The position numbers and the translations under genes are program-made. Under the pieces are notes generated by a model. The model had not been told where the DNA came from. It saw only the letters and a program-made list of their open reading frames with translations, and ran no database searches. This document shows positions 8,312 to 16,110 of a stretch of DNA of 37,170 nt, in pieces. How positions within the stretch are numbered: position 1 is the stretch's first letter; the number at the start of each line of letters is the position of its first letter. Source of the stretch: Trichococcus flocculiformis (GTDB lineage Bacteria > Bacillota > Bacilli > Lactobacillales > Aerococcaceae); assembly GCF_900113645.1 (NCBI RefSeq), contig NZ_FOQC01000022.1:1-37170 (forward strand), written 5' to 3'.

Positions 8312-8322
8312 AGTTTACTCAA
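8312..8322. repeat. Left copy of an 11-bp direct repeat flanking the glmS-linked islet
   Basis: AGTTTACTCAA here is identical to 9728-9738, where the same bases include the glmS stop codon. The two copies bracket the AT-rich segment carrying the unknown 407-residue gene. The left copy sits 10 bases from the thiamine promoter -35 box. Confidence 0.5.
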
Positions 8323-8373
8323 GAATATCTAGGTTACCAAAAACACAAAGTCTCTTCAATTAACGGGTTTCAA

Positions 8374-9597
8374 TCAAAAATCTGTGGTAGGCTTCTCAGT
8401 GAAGCCTAGCTCAGCTATTTGCATTACAGATGTGAAAAAAACTTTACTAATGGATGTTTCGGGTAAATCTTTTAAACGCGAATAGCTATTTAAATTCCAC
8501 CCATTCGTTATTGCACGTTGCCCATAACTTTCACATGCAGTTATTACTGAATTTTGAGCATGAATTTTTGTGATTTCGTTGGCTTGATACCTTTGAGTAC
8601 TGTTAGCAATTGACCGGTAAATAATATTATAGATTTGCGAAACCGAAAAATGATCTAAAAGTTCTTCAAAAACTCTTATTGTCTTCTCTCCTGGGTTAAA
8701 TGTATAGCTCACCTTGCGCATTTGATATAACAAATATTGCAAACATTCATCAAGTGCAACTCTTCTCCACATCCTGTAACAAAAATCCTCAAAACCCTGT
8801 TCCTCGCTTAAATAAGGATACATCAATCGTTTGATCATAGCATCATTATCGAAATCTTCTGGCATTACATTCAAACGATAATGAACCTGATATGTGTAAT
8901 AAGAAATTTTGCGTTGGTCTTCATCTTCTGATAAATACTCTATTTCGAAGTCGTTCAGGTTGGATCTCAAGCTAGGAACCAAAATATTTCTACCTGTTAG
9001 CGTTTTGATAATTTCTCTCTCAAATTCTGGTGTAGGCGCAATATTTCCTCTAATTTCCTCTAAAGGTTTAATATAGCTTGTATCTTCCGAAAGAGCACCT
9101 CTAAATATAACCGCTAAATACAGCCTATCTTCTAAACTTAAATCCGTTTCTAAAACCATTTCCCAATTATCTTCATTGTAATAGTCGCATAGTAATTGCC
9201 TTTTCCTCTCTCTTATTTCCTCCAGTCGCTCTTTTTCTAACCTTTGCATTTCCATTCTTTCTTTCACACAAGTTTCACATTGACAAAAAGGCACTTCTTG
9301 ATGTCCGCACTTATAACAATGTTTTTGACTATCGTTATAACGAATAGAATGTGATTTAGACTGGAATGGAATGGCAATTGCAGATCCACATTTCAAACAA
9401 CGCTCCCCACTTAAAAATGGAGGAAATAATTTAACTAAATTTGATGCAGTTGTCTCAATTTCAAATCTTACTAAAATATCTTTAATTTTTTCTCCGTCAT
9501 AATACGCTTTTATTACATCTACAACTTGTTCTTTGGACAGATGGCTTAACATTTTATCCAGATAACTAAAATCTAAATTCGCAATTGATATCTCCAC
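8374..9597 (-). CDS. Unknown protein with cysteine clusters (putative zinc ribbon) and coiled coil
   Basis: No family is recognised for this 407-residue protein. Residues 20-60 look like a helical, HTH-like segment. Cys67-x2-Cys70 and Cys94-x2-Cys97 could form a zinc ribbon, and Cys105-x-Cys107-x2-Cys110 forms a third cluster. A charged Glu/Arg-rich coiled coil follows (about 111-135). The remainder is helical and ends in an ITKIHAQNSVITACESYGQ segment. It starts with GTG at 9597, six bases after GGAGGAG. Base composition is much more AT-rich than glmS or the thiamine genes on either side, which suggests transfer. The ribosome site directly follows the T-run of the glmS terminator, and no strong promoter of its own is visible. 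A DNA- or RNA-binding or defence role is possible but unsupported. Confidence 0.75.
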   Translation of the reverse strand: MEISIANLDFSYLDKMLSHLSKEQVVDVIKAYYDGEKIKDILVRFEIETTASNLVKLFPPFLSGERCLKCGSAIAIPFQSKSHSIRYNDSQKHCYKCGHQEVPFCQCETCVKERMEMQRLEKERLEEIRERKRQLLCDYYNEDNWEMVLETDLSLEDRLYLAVIFRGALSEDTSYIKPLEEIRGNIAPTPEFEREIIKTLTGRNILVPSLRSNLNDFEIEYLSEDEDQRKISYYTYQVHYRLNVMPEDFDNDAMIKRLMYPYLSEEQGFEDFCYRMWRRVALDECLQYLLYQMRKVSYTFNPGEKTIRVFEELLDHFSVSQIYNIIYRSIANSTQRYQANEITKIHAQNSVITACESYGQRAITNGWNLNSYSRLKDLPETSISKVFFTSVMQIAELGFTEKPTTDF

Positions 9598-9610
9598 TTA
9601 AATCTCCTCC

Positions 9611-9650
9611 AAAAAAATCCGTTCGCTTATTTAAGTATAAGCAAACGGAT
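9611..9650 (-). terminator. Terminator of glmS, abutting the ribosome site of the next gene
   Basis: On the minus strand ATCCGTTTGCTTAT pairs with ATAAGCGAACGGAT (one mismatch) around a six-base loop, then seven T. The next bases are GGAGGAG, the ribosome site of the unknown gene at 9597. It could end glmS transcripts or act as a leader hairpin for that gene. Confidence 0.85.
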
Positions 9651-9727
9651 ATAAAACTTCCACATTCAAAAACCTTATTATTCAAGACTTTATTTTCTAA
9701 GTCTAATACCGGTCAGTAAGTATTGCC

Positions 9728-9738
9728 AGTTTACTCAA
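9728..9738. repeat. Right copy of the 11-bp direct repeat, containing the glmS stop codon
   Basis: The bases are identical to 8312-8322. On the minus strand the copy reads TTGAGTAAACT and covers the last glmS sense codon, the TAA and the first three bases after it. Integration at a gene 3' end that regenerates the gene end would produce this pattern. Confidence 0.5.
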
Positions 9739-11539
9739 CCGTAACGGATTTAGCCAAGTTTCTTGGTTTGTCGACGTCATAGCCACGGTGAAGCGTTGCG
9801 TAGTAAGCCATCAGTTGGGTCGGAACGACTGTCATCAGTGGAGCCAAGGCTGGGTGAACAGCCGGCAAGATGATTTGGTCGTTCTCATTAGCCAAACCTT
9901 CCATTGCAAATACGCAAGTGTTTGCTCCGCGCGAACGCACTTCTTCGACGTTTCCGCGGGTGTGGCTGGCAACATCAGCTTGGGTAATGATAGCCAAGAC
10001 CGGAGTTCCTTCTTCGATCAAGGCGATCGTGCCGTGCTTCAATTCTCCGGCAGCAAAACCTTCTGTTTGGATGTAAGAAATTTCTTTCAGTTTCAAAGCA
10101 GCTTCCATCGATACGAAGTAATCCAAACCGCGGCCGATGTAGAAAGCATTGCGGGTGTTCGGCAAGTAGATGTCAGCCAATGCAGCGATGCGCTCTTTGT
10201 CATCGATGACCGCTTCCATCGCATTTGCGACGATCCCTAATTCATGGACCATGTCGATTCCCATATCATGACCCGTTCTCGCGCCTAACGCATCCGACAA
10301 GACAGCCAAGACAGCGATTTGTGCCGTGTAAGCTTTCGTTGAAGCGACTGCGATCTCTGGACCTGCATGCAACAGCAATGTGTAGTCCGCTTCACGCGAC
10401 AAGGTTGAACCAGCCACGTTTGTGATCGTCAAAGCTGGGTATCCCCATTCTTTTACTTTCACCAATACTTGGCGGCTATCCGCAGTCTCCCCACTTTGGG
10501 TAAGGAAGATAAAGAACGGATTACCTTTCAATAGCGGCGGGTTGTAGGAGAATTCGCTGGCGACATGCACTTCTGTCGGAATCTGTGCAATTTTTTCCAG
10601 ATAATGTTTGCCTACCCAACCGGAATGGTAGCTCGTTCCGCAAGCCACGATGTGGATGCGGTCAGACTCCAACATAGCAGTGACCAATTCTTCTGGAACA
10701 GTCAAGCGACCTTCTGCGTTTTGGTATTTTTGGATGATGTTACGCATAACAGCAGGCTGTTCATCGATCTCTTTCAACATGTAGTAAGGGTATGTCCCTT
10801 TTTCCAAGTCGCTGGCATCGATTTGAGCCGTATACGGATTACGTGTTACCGCTTTTCCGTCTAATTTTTCGATTGTGACGCCATCAGCGGTCAATGTGAT
10901 CATTTCACCGTCGTGGATTTCGACATATTGGTTTGTGATCTGAACAGTAGCCATTGCATCACTGGCAACGACATTGAAGTCATCACCCAAGCCGATCAAC
11001 AACGGGCTTTTGTTTTTAGCTGCATAAAGGACATTCGGAGCTTGTGCATCGACTAAAGCGAAAGCGTAAGAACCCCTTACGATCGACAAAGCGCGGCGTA
11101 AAGCTTCTTTTCCGTCCAGATTTCCTTCGGCAGCGATTTTTTCGATCAACTGCACAACGATTTCCGTATCTGTTTGGCTGACAAAATTAACGCCCTGCAG
11201 ATACTCGTCTTTGATTTCTTTGAAGTTTTCGATGACACCGTTATGAACCAAAGTGAAGCGTCCATCCGCAGATTGGTGTGGATGCGCGTTCTCTGCGCTC
11301 GGCACGCCATGTGTTGCCCATCTCGTGTGTCCGATTCCTGTATGCGCATCCACCTGTCTGTCGACGATTGCACGCAAATCAGCGATGCGGCCTTTTTCTT
11401 TGAATACATGACCTTGGTTTTCAGCGTCTACGACAAAAATACCGGCTGAATCATAACCACGGTATTCCAATTTTTCTAATCCATGCAACAATACCTCTTG
11501 TACATTGCCTTGTCCTACATATCCAACTATTCCACACAT
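9731..11539 (-). CDS. glmS: Glutamine--fructose-6-phosphate aminotransferase (isomerizing)
   Basis: This 602-residue enzyme converts fructose-6-phosphate and glutamine to glucosamine-6-phosphate, the first step toward UDP-GlcNAc. It begins MCGIVGYVG, with the catalytic Cys exposed after Met removal. The N-terminal glutaminase domain has GHTRWATHG and HNG motifs. Two SIS sugar-isomerase domains follow (CGTSYHSG and SQSGETADS), and the end is [12 protein letters not shown], as expected. The ATG at 11539 is right because the frame upstream of it runs into the glmS ribozyme. AAAGGGGA serves as ribosome site. It sits alone under its own promoter. Confidence 0.97.
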   Translation of the reverse strand: MCGIVGYVGQGNVQEVLLHGLEKLEYRGYDSAGIFVVDAENQGHVFKEKGRIADLRAIVDRQVDAHTGIGHTRWATHGVPSAENAHPHQSADGRFTLVHNGVIENFKEIKDEYLQGVNFVSQTDTEIVVQLIEKIAAEGNLDGKEALRRALSIVRGSYAFALVDAQAPNVLYAAKNKSPLLIGLGDDFNVVASDAMATVQITNQYVEIHDGEMITLTADGVTIEKLDGKAVTRNPYTAQIDASDLEKGTYPYYMLKEIDEQPAVMRNIIQKYQNAEGRLTVPEELVTAMLESDRIHIVACGTSYHSGWVGKHYLEKIAQIPTEVHVASEFSYNPPLLKGNPFFIFLTQSGETADSRQVLVKVKEWGYPALTITNVAGSTLSREADYTLLLHAGPEIAVASTKAYTAQIAVLAVLSDALGARTGHDMGIDMVHELGIVANAMEAVIDDKERIAALADIYLPNTRNAFYIGRGLDYFVSMEAALKLKEISYIQTEGFAAGELKHGTIALIEEGTPVLAIITQADVASHTRGNVEEVRSRGANTCVFAMEGLANENDQIILPAVHPALAPLMTVVPTQLMAYYATLHRGYDVDKPRNLAKSVTVE

Positions 11540-11592
11540 AAGCGTAAAAATCCCCTTTGTTATCTCGATTTTTTCTGGGTGTGGGGATTGAT

Positions 11593-11750
11593 CTCTGTAA
11601 GACCGTTCTGGGCTCTGCAGCCGCAAAAGGGTCTTTTTTACCTCAATCCTGTAGACTACACTTGCCTTGGGTCATCCGCCGAATCTTTCGATAAACCCAA
11701 TCCTCGTCACTTCAGGGCCAATTTACCTGTGCTCCCTGAAGTCTGGCGCT
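11593..11750 (-). ncRNA. glmS self-cleaving ribozyme
   Basis: The minus strand begins AGCGCCAGAC at 11750, with cleavage expected just before the G at 11749. It continues with the P2 arm CTTCAGGG/CCCTGAAG, then GACGAGGATTGGGTTTATCG and TTCGGCGGATGACCC, the conserved core and pseudoknot. The GTAGTCTACAGGATTGAGG stretch and a P4 hairpin (AGACC...GGTCT) follow. Glucosamine-6-phosphate acts as cofactor, and self-cleavage exposes the mRNA to degradation. Confidence 0.96.
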
Positions 11751-11804
11751 ATCCATTTGCTTCTTCCTCTATCCTCCTAGCTTTGTATTTTCCAGAATAT
11801 ATGC

Positions 11805-11834
11805 ATTTTATCCTACAAGCAGTGACCTTGTCAA
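11805..11834 (-). promoter_or_regulatory. glmS promoter
   Basis: TTGACA (11829-11834) and TAAAAT (11805-11810) are 18 bases apart on the minus strand. The predicted start is about 45 bases upstream of the ribozyme cleavage site. Confidence 0.8.
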
Positions 11835-11894
11835 AACGTTTTTGATTCGGTTTCAATCGCAAAGCCGGTTTGAAACGCTATTTAAGAAAAACTT

Positions 11895-11961
11895 ATACTC
11901 GTTATGCCGTTTGATTTCATCAAGATGTCTAAAATGACGGCTTGAACGGCACAACGGGTAT
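11895..11961 (-). terminator. Long inverted repeat after mtlD, probable terminator
   Basis: Arms of 18 bases (11895-11912 and 11944-11961) pair with three non-identical positions, mostly G-U, around a 31-base loop. On the minus strand a run AAGTTTTTCTT follows. It is the only terminator candidate for the mtlA-mtlF-mtlD operon. The long loop is unusual for a simple terminator. Confidence 0.5.
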
Positions 11962-11998
11962 ACATGATGGTTCACCCAGAAAGCATTGTTTACCGTGA

Positions 11999-13147
11999 TT
12001 ATGCTACTTTATAGGCGTACTTCTCGACGTTCTGTTTGATGCTGCCCAAGATTTTTTGATTGTCTATTCCGGTTACTTCCGTAATGATTTTGTCCAATCC
12101 TTTTTGCAGGATCATTTCTTTCAGTTCTTGGCATTGTTCATCTTCCGGGTCGAAATAATTGAAGACCATGCCGATCGTTTCCAGCAAATGGAAAGGCATC
12201 TCATCGATTTGGGTCAATTCAACCATCGGACGGATGAAGCGCTCATGATTGCCTAATTTTCTTAAAGGCGTGCGCGCCACACGGGAAATCGCGTCGGAAA
12301 TGTATTTGTTCTGGAAACGGCCGATGATTTTTTCGATATATTTCTCGTGTTCCGCCGCATCGAATCCCCATTTAGCGATCAACAATTTGCCTGTCTCATG
12401 CAATACGGAGCGCAGTTGGATGACGACCAGATTATCCTGCATCGCTTCATCAATGGTTTCATAGCCCTGCAGAGCGCCTGTATAGGCTACCGTAGCGTGT
12501 CCTGTATTGACGCTGAACAATTTGCGTTCGATATAAGGCTCCAGATCGTTCACATAGGCAACGCCTTCCAGTCGGATCGGGCTTTTGCAGGCTGTCCCTT
12601 GTACAACCCACTCGCTGAAGGGCTCCACTTGCACAAAGAGCGGATCCGCATGTTGCTGCATTGGAACGATCCGATCCACCGCCGCATCCGGGAAGCCGAC
12701 ATACGCATCAAGGTAAGCCGTGTCTGTGCAATGTTTCTTGACTTCCTCTTTCAAGAAAGTCGATCCGCCGATCATGTTTTCGCAGGCGATGATGTCGATG
12801 GGCTGCTGGATGTTCCGGGCTGCACGTGCCTTGATCCCTTCTGCAATCAATTGCGCGATTCTAGGCAGAATATTCGGTCCGATGGCAGTCGTTAAGATAT
12901 CCGCTTCAACGATCGCTTCCACAACTTTTTCTGCCTCTTTGGCATTATTGAGACCAGTGACGTTCTCGATCTGGATCTGTTTGCGTGACTCGTCCGCCAA
13001 CTCGATCGTATAGCCGCCACGTGTTTTTAAAGCTTCGATGATTGTATCGTTCACATCCACAAAAGTGATTGCGTACCCGTTGTGATTCAAAATTTCCCCG
13101 ATAAAGCCGCGGCCGATATTTCCGGCACCAAAGTGTACTGCTTTCAT
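11999..13147 (-). CDS. mtlD: Mannitol-1-phosphate 5-dehydrogenase
   Basis: This 382-residue NAD-dependent enzyme oxidises mannitol-1-phosphate to fructose-6-phosphate after PTS uptake. The N terminus MKAVHFGAGNIGRGF is the family's nucleotide-binding motif, followed by VDVN. The catalytic region includes KLFSVNTGHATVAY. Two in-frame ATGs exist; the one at 13147 gives the usual family start and correct spacing to GGGAGAG, while 13153 is too close. It is the last gene of mtlA-mtlF-mtlD, 12 bases after mtlF. Confidence 0.96.
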   Translation of the reverse strand: MKAVHFGAGNIGRGFIGEILNHNGYAITFVDVNDTIIEALKTRGGYTIELADESRKQIQIENVTGLNNAKEAEKVVEAIVEADILTTAIGPNILPRIAQLIAEGIKARAARNIQQPIDIIACENMIGGSTFLKEEVKKHCTDTAYLDAYVGFPDAAVDRIVPMQQHADPLFVQVEPFSEWVVQGTACKSPIRLEGVAYVNDLEPYIERKLFSVNTGHATVAYTGALQGYETIDEAMQDNLVVIQLRSVLHETGKLLIAKWGFDAAEHEKYIEKIIGRFQNKYISDAISRVARTPLRKLGNHERFIRPMVELTQIDEMPFHLLETIGMVFNYFDPEDEQCQELKEMILQKGLDKIITEVTGIDNQKILGSIKQNVEKYAYKVA

Positions 13148-13159
13148 TTTCATCTCTCC

Positions 13160-13597
13160 CTATGCAATGGCTAAGCTGCCAGTGATTTCATCTTTTGTCA
13201 AAGCGTCCGCCAAAGTAACGACGTTATCTACATCGCTGCAATACAGCGCGATTTTTTGGATCAATTCCAAGTGGTCATCGCCGACTCCTGCGATGCCGAA
13301 CAAAACGGTTGCCACTTTTTCTTCCTGCTCGTCGCCGAAATCGACCCCGTCAGGCACTTGCACCACACAAATGCCTGATTTTTTCACGTGCTCTTTGGCT
13401 GCATCGGTACCATGGGGAATCGCGATGAAATTCCCCATATACACTGACAACATCCGATCGCGTTGCACCATAGCCTCCACATAATCCGAATCCACACAGC
13501 CTGCGTCCACTAATTTTTGGCCGCAGAAACGAATAGCTTCTTCTTTTGAAGCGAACGCTTTATTCAAAACGATCATTTCTTTATCTAAATTATTCAT
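13160..13597 (-). CDS. mtlF: Mannitol-specific PTS EIIA component
   Basis: This 145-residue cytoplasmic phosphocarrier takes a phosphoryl group from HPr and passes it to the EIIB domain of MtlA. Its active His is His62 in AIPHGTD. It belongs to the fructose/mannitol EIIA family and has the usual length. AGAGAGGAAG precedes the ATG at 13597. It sits 16 bases downstream of mtlA and 12 bases upstream of mtlD. A second EIIA of the same family lies at 15659-16093. Confidence 0.95.
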   Translation of the reverse strand: MNNLDKEMIVLNKAFASKEEAIRFCGQKLVDAGCVDSDYVEAMVQRDRMLSVYMGNFIAIPHGTDAAKEHVKKSGICVVQVPDGVDFGDEQEEKVATVLFGIAGVGDDHLELIQKIALYCSDVDNVVTLADALTKDEITGSLAIA

Positions 13598-13613
13598 CTT
13601 ATTCTTCCTCTCT

Positions 13614-15362
13614 TTACGCTATTTGCTTCAAGTTGGCGACGACGCTCTCGTATTTCGATGTCGTGATCAAACTGTCTACTGACAGATGAACCGCTGCAGG
13701 AACTTTTTGCTGGGCCGCTTGCGTCAGACTGTTTTTGCTGATCACCAATGTTTGCGGAGATGCCTTCAGCTCGTCAATGTGCATTTTTCTTAAAGGGATG
13801 TCCAGCGCCTCCCTCTCCAAAATCCGTTCCACTACTTTTTGCCCCATGGTGGCGGAGCCTTTGCGGTCATCATGGACCAAGACAATTTCATTGATGTGCG
13901 CTAAGTCAACGTCAAGGCGCAATGCTGCAGGTGCAACGGCTGTTTCTTTCAGATCGGTTCCGGACAGCGTAGCTACGATTTCATCGTATTTTGGCGAGTT
14001 CAGGAAATTCTCGATCGCCACAAACGTTGCATTCGGTGCTTTCTGTTGGGCACGATTCTTCAGTTCTTCCTGGGTGACGATCAACGTATTGGCTGCATCC
14101 GTCAGATTATTGATGGCGCGGTTGGTGACGTCTTGGGGTAACCCGGCTGCAGTTATTTTTTTGCGCAGGATAGAAGCGCCCATTGCGCTTGAACCCATCC
14201 CTGCATCGCAAGCAAAAATGATGTGTTGGATGCCCGACATATTTGTCAGACTTGTTTGTCCAGCTGAGCCTTTTGCGCTTAACTTTGCGGCTTGGGTCGC
14301 TTTGACGCTTTCTTCAAAATTATCGGCTGCTTCTTTGGAGTCTGCCTTCAAAATGACCGTTGCTACTGCAAAAGATGCTGCCGCACCGGCGACGACCCCT
14401 AAAATGACTGGCAAGTAAGAACCCATCGGTGTCATAGCCAAAATCGCAATGATCGAACCAGGTGAAGCCGGAGCCCGCAAACCAGCGCCTAAAAGTTGGA
14501 ACACAAAGCTGCCGGAAACGCCGCCCGAGATGACCGCCAGAAATAATAGCGGTTTCATCATGACGTAAGGGAAATAGATTTCGTGGATCCCACCCAAGAA
14601 GTGGATGATCATCGCGCCCGGCGCTGTCGATTTCGCTGAGCCTTTGCCGAACAGAGTGAAAGCCAACAACACGCCCAAACCAGGACCAGGATTCGCTTCA
14701 AGCAGGAAGAGGATCGAACGTCCTGTTTCGCTGACTTGTTCCGTTCCTAACGGAGTCAATATTCCGTGGTTGATTGCATTGTTCAGGAAAAGAATTTTTG
14801 CTGGTTCGATGAAGATATTCGTTAAAGGAATCAATTGTGCGTTCAGGATCGTTTCCACCCCGGCTGCCATTGCTTGCGTCAAACGGTCAACCACCGGTCC
14901 GATTGCCTGGAAGCCTACAAGCGCCAAAGCGAAGCCGATCAAGCCTGCCGAGAAATTGTTGACGAGCATTTCAAAACCGGTCTTGATTTTGCTCTGGAAA
15001 ATCGCATCAAATTTCTTGATCGTGAAACCGCCCAACGGTCCCATGATCATGGCGCCCATGATCATCGGGATTTCCGTCCCTACGATCACGCCCATTGTGG
15101 CGATGGCGCCGACTACAGCACCGCGATCGCCTGCGATCACTTTACCTCCTGTGTAACCGACCAACAGAGGGATTAAATACGTTAGCATCGGGCCGACCAT
15201 CGAAGCGAAGGATTCATTCGGCAAATAGCCATCCGGGATGAATAATGCCGTCAAAACTCCCCAGGCGATCAGCGCCCCTATATTCGGCATCACCATGCTT
15301 GAAAGCGTGCTGCCTAACTTTTGAACCTTTGCCTTCAGCGAGGCTTGTTGTGTCTGTTCCAT
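13614..15362 (-). CDS. mtlA: Mannitol-specific PTS EIICB with an extra cysteine-less EIIB-like domain
   Basis: The 582-residue mannitol permease phosphorylates its substrate during uptake. The EIIC domain (about 15-340) has [13 protein letters not shown] and the GGIHEIYFP signature. The EIIB domain (about 378-470) has active Cys385 in [13 protein letters not shown]. After a linker comes a second EIIB-like domain (about 490-580) with the same pattern ([14 protein letters not shown]), but His497 stands where Cys should be. GAAGGGAG precedes the ATG. A cre-like site and an MtlR-type operator lie upstream. It is the first gene of mtlA-mtlF-mtlD. Confidence 0.95.
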   Translation of the reverse strand: MEQTQQASLKAKVQKLGSTLSSMVMPNIGALIAWGVLTALFIPDGYLPNESFASMVGPMLTYLIPLLVGYTGGKVIAGDRGAVVGAIATMGVIVGTEIPMIMGAMIMGPLGGFTIKKFDAIFQSKIKTGFEMLVNNFSAGLIGFALALVGFQAIGPVVDRLTQAMAAGVETILNAQLIPLTNIFIEPAKILFLNNAINHGILTPLGTEQVSETGRSILFLLEANPGPGLGVLLAFTLFGKGSAKSTAPGAMIIHFLGGIHEIYFPYVMMKPLLFLAVISGGVSGSFVFQLLGAGLRAPASPGSIIAILAMTPMGSYLPVILGVVAGAAASFAVATVILKADSKEAADNFEESVKATQAAKLSAKGSAGQTSLTNMSGIQHIIFACDAGMGSSAMGASILRKKITAAGLPQDVTNRAINNLTDAANTLIVTQEELKNRAQQKAPNATFVAIENFLNSPKYDEIVATLSGTDLKETAVAPAALRLDVDLAHINEIVLVHDDRKGSATMGQKVVERILEREALDIPLRKMHIDELKASPQTLVISKNSLTQAAQQKVPAAVHLSVDSLITTSKYESVVANLKQIA

Positions 15363-15404
15363 TTTTTGTTTCTCCCTTCAAACTGTTTCTTTTGATGTCT
15401 TTAT

Positions 15405-15419
15405 TGTATGCGCTTCCCT
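15405..15419 (-). promoter_or_regulatory. Candidate cre (CcpA) site of the mtlA operon
   Basis: Minus-strand AGGGAAGCGCATACA differs at one position from WTGNAANCGNWNNCW. It lies just after the probable -10 box, where CcpA binding would block transcription. Confidence 0.5.
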
Positions 15420-15425
15420 TCCTGG

Positions 15426-15460
15426 TTTATAGTCGTGCTTTGGCACGTTTATTTGTGCCA
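15426..15460 (-). promoter_or_regulatory. mtlA promoter with MtlR-type operator
   Basis: TATAAA (15426-15431) is a good -10 box but there is no consensus -35. Instead a 20-base palindrome, TGGCAC-N8-GTGCCA (15441-15460), covers the -35 position. A weak -35 replaced by a palindrome is typical of activator-dependent promoters, and the sequence resembles MtlR sites of Firmicutes. Confidence 0.65.
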
Positions 15461-15480
15461 GGTCTTGATTCGCGTATCCG

Positions 15481-15545
15481 GATCTCCGTTGCCGAGATCT
15501 GTTTCACTCTTCTCCGGGGAACGGACTCTTTACCGGAGCTGCGCC
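15481..15545. repeat. GC-rich palindromic segment upstream of the mtlA promoter
   Basis: GATCTC-GGCAACG-GAGATC type and CTCCGG...CCGGAG inverted motifs lie here. The combination AGCTCCGGT-AAG...CCGGAG also occurs in 4180-4418. It may be a copy of the same dispersed repeat. No gene is present. Confidence 0.35.
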
Positions 15546-15587
15546 CTCATTCCTCATTCCTTCCTTCTTCTCCTGTCAGCAGGCGCA

Positions 15588-15637
15588 CAAAAAAAGCAAG
15601 CAACATTCCACCGGAGGGGATGTTGCTTGCTTTTTGC
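15588..15637 (-). terminator. Terminator after mtlF2
   Basis: AAGCAAGCAACATCCC pairs with GGAATGTTGCTTGCTT around a six-base loop on the minus strand, followed by TTTTTTTG. It separates the mtlA2-mtlR-mtlF2 unit from the mtlA operon. Confidence 0.92.
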
Positions 15638-15658
15638 ACTGATATTTACTTGTTCCTG

Positions 15659-16093
15659 TTAACTGTTTTGGAGAATATTCTGGATCGCCCGCAGATCTTT
15701 GGCATCGCTCAACGCCATCACGTTTTCGATATCCGAGCAGAAAAAAGCGATGTCCTGCAAAGCTTCCAATTGTTTTTCCTTCAATGCCACCACAAATAGG
15801 ATAGTCGCGATTTGCGGCTCCTTGCTACTGCCGAAGTTGACGCCGTCGGGCACCTGAATCAAGCAGATACCTTCTTTTTCAATATAGGGCTGTCCCTCGC
15901 CATCCCCGTGAGGCAAGGCGACAAAATTGCCGACATAGACACTCACTTTACGTTGGCGCGCCAGCATCGAATCGATGTAAGGCGGCGACACCAATCCTTG
16001 CCCCACCAGGAATTCACCGGCGGCAACGATTGCGGCTTCGGCGTTGTTGTAGGTTTGGTCCAACAATATATGCTCATCTTTGATTGTAATCAT
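15659..16093 (-). CDS. mtlF: Second mannitol-family PTS EIIA (paralog of mtlF)
   Basis: This 144-residue protein is of the same family as the EIIA at 13160-13597. Active His62 lies in ALPHGDG, and both proteins share a VYVGNF/VYMGNF strand and an [20 protein letters not shown] segment. AGGA precedes the ATG. It follows mtlR by 17 bases and is ended by a strong terminator. It presumably phosphorylates the EIICB at 18128-19819, though exchange with the other set is possible. I refer to it as mtlF2 for clarity. Confidence 0.9.
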   Translation of the reverse strand: MITIKDEHILLDQTYNNAEAAIVAAGEFLVGQGLVSPPYIDSMLARQRKVSVYVGNFVALPHGDGEGQPYIEKEGICLIQVPDGVNFGSSKEPQIATILFVVALKEKQLEALQDIAFFCSDIENVMALSDAKDLRAIQNILQNS

Positions 16094-16110
16094 ACGGATT
16101 CCTCAATTCT

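Noticed and set aside
8374-9597. Calling the unknown islet gene a defence or Tn7-type protein
   Set aside because: No transposase, recombinase or nuclease motif is visible; the location alone does not prove such a role.
11540-11626. N-terminal extension of GlmS
   Set aside because: The 29 extra codons read into the ribozyme, and the catalytic cysteine must follow the initiator Met.
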